Shown here: positions 1 to 5,913 of the stretch, piece after piece | Position numbering within the stretch: position 1 is the first letter of the stretch | How the letters are laid out: every line of letters begins with the position of its first letter | NCBI GenBank assembly: GCA_900769145.1 | Contig: CAAGFN010000145.1 | Span: 1-7,797, forward strand | Length of the DNA stretch: 7,797 nucleotides | Direction: 5' to 3' | Source of the DNA: Rikenellaceae bacterium | GTDB lineage: Bacteria; Bacteroidota; Bacteroidia; Bacteroidales; UBA932 | The notes under the pieces: generated by a model | Told to the model about the DNA's origin: nothing | The model's database searches: none | The model's input: only the letters and a program-made list of their open reading frames with translations | Position numbers and translations under genes: made by a program

Positions 1-546
1 ACCCAGACCATCGACAACGTTGACAATTACATAAAGCTCGGCAGCATTTCGCCGAAGGCCAACATGGCCTGGAGAAACGATTTCCGCATAGGCAACTTCA
101 ACCTCGGATTCATGCTCACGGCCCGTCTCGGAGGCGTTGTATTCTCAAGGACCCAGGCCCTGCTCGACTACTACGGAGTATCAGAGGCTTCAGCTGCAGC
201 CAGGGACAACGGCGGAATCCTTGTCAATGGCGGTGACCTCATCGATGCCAACAAGTGGTACACCACAATCGGTTCCGGTGACACCGTGCCTCAGTACTAC
301 ACCTATTCAGCTACCAACTTCAGGCTTCAGGAGGCCTGCATCGGCTACACCTTCCCTCGCAAGATGATGAAGAATGTATGCGAACTCACCCTCCAGCTTG
401 TAGGACGCAATCTCTGGATGATTTACAACAAGGCTCCATTCGATCCGGAGACCATCGCCACGACCGGAAGCTACTATCAGGGAATCGACTACTTCATGAG
501 TCCGTCCACACGCAACTTCGGTTTCAATGTAAGAATCAAATTCTAA
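1..546 (+). CDS. SusC-like TonB-dependent outer-membrane transporter, C-terminal part (5' end outside window)
   Basis: Frame 1 is open from the first base to TAA at 544-546, giving the last 181 residues of a protein that begins upstream. SusC-family proteins are usually about 1000 residues, so most of the plug and barrel is missing here. What remains looks like the final strands of a beta-barrel: alternating hydrophobic and polar residues, aromatic-rich segments (NFRLQEACIGYTFPRKMM) and the end STRNFGFNVRIKF. A terminal Phe of this kind is the usual insertion signal of outer-membrane barrel proteins, and it closely resembles SusC/RagA C-termini. The family imports oligosaccharides across the outer membrane using TonB energy, with a SusD lipoprotein as its lid. 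The stop lies one base before the SusD-like gene, as is typical for such pairs. The first ATG inside the window (64) is an internal Met, not a start. Family assignment is confident; the substrate is inferred only from neighbouring genes. Confidence 0.93.
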   Translation, partial: TQTIDNVDNYIKLGSISPKANMAWRNDFRIGNFNLGFMLTARLGGVVFSRTQALLDYYGVSEASAAARDNGGILVNGGDLIDANKWYTTIGSGDTVPQYYTYSATNFRLQEACIGYTFPRKMMKNVCELTLQLVGRNLWMIYNKAPFDPETIATTGSYYQGIDYFMSPSTRNFGFNVRIKF

Positions 547-547
547 G

Positions 548-2170
548 ATGAACATGAACAAGATAATAAACAAATGCCTCATACCGGCCTCAGCCATTGC
601 TGCGGCGCTCGCGGCATCCTGTACGGCCAACTATCAGGAGATCAACAGTGATCCTTACGGCGTGACTCAGGACGAACTCCAGCGTGACGGCTACATCATC
701 AAGGCTGCGCTGACCGGAATCGCCGATGGCGTCATCTCCCCGGATGTCAATACAACGCAGTTCACCGAGTGCCTTCTCGGAGGCCCGATGGCAGGTTATA
801 TGGCAGATGCCAACGCCGGCTTTGCCAACACTATTTCCAACTACAACGCTACCGACAACTGGACCAATGTCTTCATGCAGAGCGACAGGATGATGCCGGT
901 GGTTTACACAAACTACAACCAGCTCCGCAACGTCACCGACAACCCGGTGATTCTCGCAGTGGGAGACATTGTAAAGGTCGCTGCGATGCACAGGGTCTGC
1001 GACACCTACGGACCGATTCCTTACTCAAAGATTGGCCAGGACGGCAAACTCCAGGTGGAGTACGACTCCCAGGAGACTGTCTATAAGACTATGATCCAGG
1101 AACTTACAGACGCCGTTGAGGTTCTCCTTCCGAACCGTACCAACAACTTCGCGCCTACTGCCGACATTATCTACGGCGGCAAGACCGAGAAGTGGATCAA
1201 GTTCGCCAACTCATTGAAGCTCAGGCTTGCTATGCGTATCAGCTATGCTGCGCCGGAACTCTCGAAGAATGCCGCCGAGGAGGCTGTGAACAATGAGGTA
1301 GGAGTATTCACCTCCAATGATGACAATGCCAGGGTGACCACCTTCGGCGTGGACGGCAACCCTATCAATGTGGCTGTGCATTACAATATGGCCAAGCATT
1401 CCGACGGCGCAGTCTGCCAGACTGGCGGAGACTCCCACGCTGCAGCTGACATCATCTGCTACATGAACGGCTACAATGACCCTCGCCGCAAGGCATATTT
1501 CACTGAGTCCGAGTGGGGAGAAGGCTTCGAGTACACAGGTCTCCGTCACGGAATCATTATCCCGGACCACTCTGGCATAGGCCATAAATATTCAGGCGTG
1601 AAGATTGCCGCAGATTCTCCTATTTACTGGATGAATGCCGCAGAGGTAGCCTTCCTCAAGGCTGAGGCTGCAGCTGTGTTCGGATACGATATGGGAGGCA
1701 ATGCCAGGGATTTCTATGAAGAGGGAATACGCCTCTCATTCGAGCAGTGGGGCGCAGGTGACGCTTCTGCATACCTTGCGGACGGATCCAGCATACCTCA
1801 GGTTTATCTCGACCCGGCCGGCACCAATACATATTCCCAGGCACTTTCCGGAATTACCGTAGCCTGGAATGACGCCGCTGACAAAGAGGAGATGCAGGAA
1901 AGAATCATCACTCAGAAATGGATTGCCAACTGGCTCCTCGGAAATGAGTCCTGGGCCGACTGGAGACGTACCGGATATCCGCATCTCATCCCGGCTTCCG
2001 ATGCCGGCAACAAGAGCAACGGAGTAGTTGATTCCAATAGTGGCGCACGCCGTATGCCTTACCCTCGCGACGAGTACATCAACAACCCGTCCAACATCTC
2101 CAAGGCCGTGTCAGAGTACCTGAAGGGTGCCGACAATATGGCTACAAAACTCTGGTTTGACTGCAAATAA
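548..2170 (+). CDS. SusD-like outer-membrane glycan-binding lipoprotein
   Basis: A 540-residue protein of normal SusD-family length. Residues 1-24 form a lipoprotein signal peptide with a lipobox ending LAAS before Cys25. The mature start contains NYQEINSDPYG, the 'N-x-DP' opening common in SusD homologues. Other family features are the helical segment YWMNAAEVAFLKAEAA (about 360-375), ITQKWIANWLLGNESWADWR (454-473) and the C-terminal RRMPYPRDEYINNP (501-514). These suggest the SusD-like_2 type rather than classical SusD, though I cannot run a profile search. SusD proteins cap the SusC barrel, bind the glycan on the cell surface and deliver it for import. The ATG at 548 is one base after the SusC stop, so translation is probably coupled. 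A second ATG at 554 could also serve, with the same mature protein. Leucine codons are mostly CTC, unlike the last gene of the operon. Fold and role are secure; ligand specificity is inferred. Confidence 0.94.
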   Translation: MNMNKIINKCLIPASAIAAALAASCTANYQEINSDPYGVTQDELQRDGYIIKAALTGIADGVISPDVNTTQFTECLLGGPMAGYMADANAGFANTISNYNATDNWTNVFMQSDRMMPVVYTNYNQLRNVTDNPVILAVGDIVKVAAMHRVCDTYGPIPYSKIGQDGKLQVEYDSQETVYKTMIQELTDAVEVLLPNRTNNFAPTADIIYGGKTEKWIKFANSLKLRLAMRISYAAPELSKNAAEEAVNNEVGVFTSNDDNARVTTFGVDGNPINVAVHYNMAKHSDGAVCQTGGDSHAAADIICYMNGYNDPRRKAYFTESEWGEGFEYTGLRHGIIIPDHSGIGHKYSGVKIAADSPIYWMNAAEVAFLKAEAAAVFGYDMGGNARDFYEEGIRLSFEQWGAGDASAYLADGSSIPQVYLDPAGTNTYSQALSGITVAWNDAADKEEMQERIITQKWIANWLLGNESWADWRRTGYPHLIPASDAGNKSNGVVDSNSGARRMPYPRDEYINNPSNISKAVSEYLKGADNMATKLWFDCK

Positions 2171-2176
2171 TTGAAG
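2165..2176 (+). repeat. Gene-junction 12-mer AAATAATTGAAG, copy 1
   Basis: This stretch spans the end and stop codon of the SusD-like gene and the start of the short spacer before the next ATG (2182). An identical 12-mer occurs at the next junction (3283-3294). Half of it is a Lys codon plus stop and so could recur by chance. The shared TTGAAG just before a start codon may be a weak ribosome-binding or coupling element. Confidence 0.4.
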
Positions 2177-2181
2177 ATACA

Positions 2182-3288
2182 ATGAAAATCACATATAACA
2201 CAATGAAATGTCTCTTGACTTCCGTCCTGGCGGCTGTGGCCCTCGCCGGCTGCTCCGAATGGACCGAGCCTGAGTCCGTGGATTTCCATTACACCACTCT
2301 GGAGGAGAAGAATCCTGAACTCTACAAGGCTTATTTCCAGTCAATCAGGGACTACAGGTCATCCGACCACAAGGTCGTGATTGCCAAATATGACAACAAG
2401 CCGGGCGCTCCTTCAGGACGTGCCGAGCACATCACCTGCCTGCCGGACAGCGTGGACTTCATCATTCTCTACAACCCTGAGGTAAGTGCAAATATCGCCG
2501 AAGAAATGCAGGAGGTCCGCTCCCTGAAGGGCCAGAAAGTCCTCTATCAGATTGAGTACAAGGCTATTGAGAATGAATACAAGGCTTATGCCGAGGCTTG
2601 GAATGACGCCCATCATCCTGTTGAGGGTGAGGAAGGGGAGGAAACTCCAGCGGATCCTGCCGATACGCTCTTGTCTCTCAATTCATACATGAAAGAGGCC
2701 GTGAAGACCCAGACTGCATATCTTGCAGAATATGGTTATGACGGAGTGAACATTGTTTATTCTTCCAGGAACCCTGCAAGCTGCACGGAAGAGGCATTGG
2801 AGGTGCTCAAGGCTGCCCAGTCCGCATTCCTGACACCTATTTCAGAGGCTCTTGCAGCCTGTCCGGACGCATTGGTGTTCTTCGAGGGAACCCCTCAATA
2901 TATTCTTGAGAATGTTGAACTCATCAATGATGCAGACTATCTGATAATTCCGGCCACTGGAGCCGTGAATGAGTCCGAACTCAGTTATGAACTGGGCCTT
3001 GCCAACCGATACGGCAACATCCCTGCAGACCGTTTCATCGTCTCTGTTACAACCCGCTCGCTGGTGGATCCGGCTTTGACAGACGGAACATTCTCAGGTA
3101 TTGACAGAAACGGAAAGGAGAAGTCAGCCATCATCGGTGCTGCGGAGTGGACCGCCAGGACAACATCCGGAGTTGTAAAAGCCGGCATTGCAATTGAGAA
3201 TGCGCAGAATGATTACTTCAATCTGTCACAGGTTTACTACAACACCCGCGAGGCCATTTCAATTATGAATCCTTCACCTATCAAATAA
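2182..3288 (+). CDS. GH18-like lipoprotein without catalytic residues, probable surface glycan-binding protein
   Basis: A 368-residue lipoprotein with a signal peptide ending ALAG before Cys24, then acidic residues (SEWTEPE) that fit surface export. The rest resembles a GH18 TIM barrel: strands around VDFIILYNPE (91-100), KGQKVLYQIEY (116-126), YGYDGVNIVYSS (184-195), ALVFFEG (230-236), ADYLIIPATG (251-260) and RFIVSVTTRS (284-293). The fourth strand normally carries DxxDxDxE. Here residues 187-194 read DGVNIVYS, so the catalytic Asp and Glu positions are Val192 and Ser194, and chitinase or ENGase activity is not expected. An acidic, Pro-containing insertion lies at about 146-161. In known N-glycan loci of Bacteroides a GH18-like protein in this position acts as a surface glycan-binding protein, and I infer the same here. 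It starts 11 bases after SusD. ATG at 2182 is the first; ATG at 2203 (Met8) is a possible alternative with the same mature protein. Confidence 0.8.
   Translation: MKITYNTMKCLLTSVLAAVALAGCSEWTEPESVDFHYTTLEEKNPELYKAYFQSIRDYRSSDHKVVIAKYDNKPGAPSGRAEHITCLPDSVDFIILYNPEVSANIAEEMQEVRSLKGQKVLYQIEYKAIENEYKAYAEAWNDAHHPVEGEEGEETPADPADTLLSLNSYMKEAVKTQTAYLAEYGYDGVNIVYSSRNPASCTEEALEVLKAAQSAFLTPISEALAACPDALVFFEGTPQYILENVELINDADYLIIPATGAVNESELSYELGLANRYGNIPADRFIVSVTTRSLVDPALTDGTFSGIDRNGKEKSAIIGAAEWTARTTSGVVKAGIAIENAQNDYFNLSQVYYNTREAISIMNPSPIK
2623..2643 (+). repeat. Imperfect 9-bp tandem repeat coding for an acidic Glu/Gly run
   Basis: Inside the GH18-like gene, GAGGGTGAG at 2623-2631 is followed by GAAGGGGAG at 2632-2640 and another GAA. 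It encodes EGEEGEE at residues 148-154, within an insertion rich in Glu, Pro and Asp. The purine-rich tract could have grown by slippage. The resulting segment is probably a flexible surface loop rather than part of the barrel core. The repeat is short and the functional reading is inference. Confidence 0.5.
2740..2763 (+). other. Degenerate GH18 catalytic motif in the GH18-like lipoprotein
   Basis: Codons 187-194 read DGVNIVYS. The framework residues DGVN match the active ENGase exactly, while the positions for catalytic Asp and Glu hold Val192 and Ser194 (TCT at 2761-2763). This is direct sequence evidence that the protein kept the fold but lost GH18 hydrolysis. Confidence 0.8.
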
Positions 3289-3294
3289 TTGAAG
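3283..3294 (+). repeat. Gene-junction 12-mer AAATAATTGAAG, copy 2
   Basis: Identical to 2165-2176, here covering the last Lys codon and stop of the GH18-like gene and most of the 8-base spacer before ATG 3297. The purine run GAAG lies 2 bases before this start but 5 bases before the start at the first junction, so the spacing is not fixed. A ribosome-binding role is therefore uncertain. Confidence 0.4.
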
Positions 3295-3296
3295 CA

Positions 3297-4475
3297 ATGA
3301 GAAAATTGATTAACAATATATTCTGGCTGACACTTTCCGCAGCGGTGCTTTCGCTTTCAGCCTGCACCTCTGAGAAGGAGAAGATAGATGAGCATCATTT
3401 CGACAACAAGCTCTTTATCAATACATCAGCCACATCAGAAGAGATTCTGGTCAAACCTTCCGGCGCAGGAGTCTCTGTCTCCAGGGAACTTACCGTCGGA
3501 ACGGCCCTCAAGGCTGCCAACAAGATAACCGGCCGCTTCGTCGCTGCTCCTGAACTGCTTGAGACCTACAAGCTCAGCTGCTATGATGAGAATGCCGTGG
3601 CTCTTGCCGACACAATGTGTGCCATTGACAATGCCGAAGTGACGGTCGAGGCCGGAGCAACGGCTTCAGCTCCTGCTACTGTGACATTCACTGAACTTGA
3701 GAAACTCGACAGGGAGACCATTTATGTGATGCCGGTGGCTCTCCGTGACGTTGAGGGAATCGATGTCCTGGAATCCAAGACCATCGTCTATTATGTGTTC
3801 AAGGGCGCAGCTCTCATCAATGTGGTTGCGAATATCGCCGAGAACAGGGCCTATCCTGATTTCAACAACGATTCCAAGTTCAACGGTCTCACCCACTTCA
3901 CAATGGAGGCTCTTATCCGTCCTCAGGCATTCGGAAGGCAGATTTCCACAATTATGGGAATCGAGGGCCACTTCCTCCTCCGTATCGGTGACGCCGGTGT
4001 TCCGGACAACCAGCTGCAGATTGCCTGCTCCAGGAATACCACCAACTCCGACCTTCAGTTAGAGACCGGAAAATGGTACCACATCGCAGTGACTTTCGAC
4101 AACGGCAATGTGAAAGTTTACATCAACGGCTCGGAGAAACTTTCCGACAATGTCGGCAGGACTTCAGTGAACCTCGGTGCCAAGCATCACAACGAGGATG
4201 ACGGCAGCCGCGTATTCTGGATAGGTTATTCCTACTCTCACGACCGTTATTTCGACGGTGACATTGCCGAGGTGCGAATCTGGAACAAGACCCTTACCAA
4301 GGACGAGGTCAATGCTCCTAACCATTTCTACAGCGTTGACCCTGCTTCAGAAGGCCTGATTTCCTATTGGAAATTCGACGATGCGGCCGGAAACATTATC
4401 AAGGATTACTCTTCCAGCGGTTATGATCTGACCTGCGACAAGAATCCTAAGTGGAACAAAGTCAGTCTTCCTTAA
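3297..4475 (+). CDS. DUF1735 plus LamG-like domain surface lipoprotein, probable glycan-binding protein
   Basis: A 392-residue lipoprotein with a signal peptide ending LSLSA before Cys23, followed by the charged stretch TSEKEKIDE. Residues about 35-168 look like the DUF1735 beta-sandwich found at the N-terminus of many Bacteroidetes PUL lipoproteins, with the closing strand KTIVYYVFKG at 161-170. Residues about 195-385 form a laminin-G/concanavalin-like domain (Laminin_G_3 type): FTMEALIRPQ (201-210), GKWYHIAVTFDNGNVKVYIN (258-277), FDGDIAEVRIWNKTL (319-333) and LISYWKFDDAAGN (354-366). I see no catalytic signature, so it is probably a non-enzymatic binding protein. The same N-terminal domain type recurs in the next gene, which suggests two related modular proteins on the cell surface. 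The gene begins 8 bases after the previous stop and ends 9 bases before the ENGase gene. The domain order matches what I recall for BT3986 of the B. thetaiotaomicron N-glycan locus; the exact ligand cannot be read from sequence. Confidence 0.85.
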   Translation: MRKLINNIFWLTLSAAVLSLSACTSEKEKIDEHHFDNKLFINTSATSEEILVKPSGAGVSVSRELTVGTALKAANKITGRFVAAPELLETYKLSCYDENAVALADTMCAIDNAEVTVEAGATASAPATVTFTELEKLDRETIYVMPVALRDVEGIDVLESKTIVYYVFKGAALINVVANIAENRAYPDFNNDSKFNGLTHFTMEALIRPQAFGRQISTIMGIEGHFLLRIGDAGVPDNQLQIACSRNTTNSDLQLETGKWYHIAVTFDNGNVKVYINGSEKLSDNVGRTSVNLGAKHHNEDDGSRVFWIGYSYSHDRYFDGDIAEVRIWNKTLTKDEVNAPNHFYSVDPASEGLISYWKFDDAAGNIIKDYSSSGYDLTCDKNPKWNKVSLP

Positions 4476-4484
4476 CATTGATTC

Positions 4485-5909
4485 ATGATGAAAAAGTTTT
4501 ATAGCATATTGATGGCCCAGGCTGTTCTTGTCTCGTCTCTGTCCGCTGTATCCTGCACGGAGGATATTGAGATTGACAGGGTGGATGAGGATGCCTACGC
4601 CAATGTGACCTCGCTGATAGGCACACTCCGTGATGCCAATTCGAACAAGGTCAGCACAGTCGTGGAGATGTACCACGATACTTACAATACCAATGTGGCA
4701 TTCACCCTTTCCCGCGCCCCGAAATCCGGTGTGGACGTGAAGGTGGAATATGACGCGGAGTATGTTGGCCAGTACAACAAGGAGCACGGAACAAACTTCC
4801 TTGCCTGGCCGCAGGACAGATATTCAATCCAGAACAATGGAAAAATCGTAGTTGCTCCGGATGAGAAGGTCTCATACAAGCTTGGAGTGGAGATTGCCAA
4901 GGCCGATACTACCGAACTTGTTGCCGAGGCAACATACATTCTTCCATTGAAGGCCACCGTTTCCGGGGCTGGAGTCAAACTCTCCGCGGACCGCTGCGTT
5001 TACCTTCTCAAGAACCGCTCCGGCGAGGGTACCGCAATGAGGGAGTCGGGAGAGAAGAAGACTGTCCTTTTCTTTGAAGTCAATGACACTAATCCTCTCA
5101 ACGCTCTCCAGTTCCAGATGGAGGACGGTAGATATCTTTGGAACTACGTGGTTCTTTTCGCCGCCAATATCAACTATGACAGGGAAAAAGGTGAGGTCTA
5201 TGTGTTCTGCAATCCCCAGGTCCAGTATATTCTCGACCATAATGAGGAGATTATCCAACCTCTCCGGAGAAGAGGTATAAAGGTGATAATCAGCATTCTC
5301 GGCAATCACGACGAGTCTGGTCTCGCACAATTGTCAGACCTTGGAGCAAGACAGTTCGCTCAGGCGGTCAAAAATCTTTGCGAAGCATACAATCTCGACG
5401 GTGTCAACTATGATGACGAGTACTCGAATTCTCCGGATCTCAGCAATCCGCTGTTTACACAAAGATCCCTGGAGGCCGGTTCGCGCTTGATTTTTGAGAC
5501 CAAGAAAGCAATGCCTGACAAGGAGATTATTTCCTATCAATACGGCAGCTGCGTGGGTCAGGATTATGTTGACGGCATTCCTTCCAACGAGTGGCTTGAC
5601 ATCGTGGTGGGAGACTATGGACGTGCCGGTGTGCCTTATGCGGGCATGACCCTCGCAAATTGCAGCGCGAACTCATTCGAAATGGCCCGAGGAGGCAGTA
5701 TAAGCCTCTCACAGGCACAGGGATATGCAAACAGCGAATATGGTTATGTGATGGCATTCGGTCTTTGGGCATCGGGCAAGCAGGGCAACCAGTCCCAGTT
5801 CAATTCCATGAACAATCTTGCCCAGGGCCTCTACGGAAGTCCTTTGAAGAAGCCTGAATATTATTGGCCGAGTACACTCTCTCTCGATACGAAACCTATA
5901 AACTGGTAG
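4485..5909 (+). CDS. Endo-beta-N-acetylglucosaminidase, GH18 family, DUF1735-GH18 surface lipoprotein
   Basis: A 474-residue lipoprotein with a signal peptide ending SAVS before Cys24, then the strongly acidic TEDIEIDRVDED, favouring surface display. Residues about 35-178 are a DUF1735 domain and about 190-474 a GH18 barrel. Barrel strands are visible at KKTVLFFEVND (191-201), YVVLFAANINYD (221-232), IKVIISILGNHD (265-276), LDGVNYDDEY (304-313), LDIVVGDYG (371-379) and YGYVMAFGLW (419-428). The fourth strand carries the Endo H/Endo F1-type active site: Glu312 (codon 5418-5420) as general acid and Asp310 (5412-5414) to position the substrate N-acetyl group. This enzyme type cuts between the two core GlcNAc residues of N-glycans, leaving one GlcNAc on the protein. 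The first position-4 Asp of DxxDxDxE is Asn308. Architecture and length resemble BT3987, which acts on high-mannose glycans; that specificity is inferred here. ATG codons at 4485 and 4488 are both usable starts. Confidence 0.9.
   Translation: MMKKFYSILMAQAVLVSSLSAVSCTEDIEIDRVDEDAYANVTSLIGTLRDANSNKVSTVVEMYHDTYNTNVAFTLSRAPKSGVDVKVEYDAEYVGQYNKEHGTNFLAWPQDRYSIQNNGKIVVAPDEKVSYKLGVEIAKADTTELVAEATYILPLKATVSGAGVKLSADRCVYLLKNRSGEGTAMRESGEKKTVLFFEVNDTNPLNALQFQMEDGRYLWNYVVLFAANINYDREKGEVYVFCNPQVQYILDHNEEIIQPLRRRGIKVIISILGNHDESGLAQLSDLGARQFAQAVKNLCEAYNLDGVNYDDEYSNSPDLSNPLFTQRSLEAGSRLIFETKKAMPDKEIISYQYGSCVGQDYVDGIPSNEWLDIVVGDYGRAGVPYAGMTLANCSANSFEMARGGSISLSQAQGYANSEYGYVMAFGLWASGKQGNQSQFNSMNNLAQGLYGSPLKKPEYYWPSTLSLDTKPINW
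5397..5420 (+). other. GH18 catalytic motif of the ENGase (intact Asp310/Glu312)
   Basis: Codons 305-312 read DGVNYDDE, the fourth-strand GH18 motif DxxDxDxE with Asn at the fourth position. Asp310 and Glu312 correspond by motif to Asp130 and Glu132 of Endo H. The equivalent segment of the GH18-like paralogue upstream (2740-2763) reads DGVNIVYS: the first four residues are identical but both catalytic residues are lost. Confidence 0.88.
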
Positions 5910-5913
5910 AGAA

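Noticed and set aside
590..991. 133-codon minus-strand open frame within the SusD gene
   Set aside because: It is His/Val-rich in the way antisense frames of GC-rich genes often are, and lies wholly inside a confident SusD-like gene.
769..1086. 105-codon + strand open frame in another frame inside the SusD gene
   Set aside because: It is Arg/Gln-rich, typical of an out-of-frame reading, and overlaps a confident gene completely.
2182..3288. Annotating the GH18-like protein as an active chitinase or ENGase
   Set aside because: Both catalytic positions of the DxxDxDxE motif are replaced (Val192, Ser194).
4872..5330. 152-codon minus-strand open frame opposite the ENGase
   Set aside because: It is antisense to the GH18 domain with conserved motifs on the + strand; there is no independent support.
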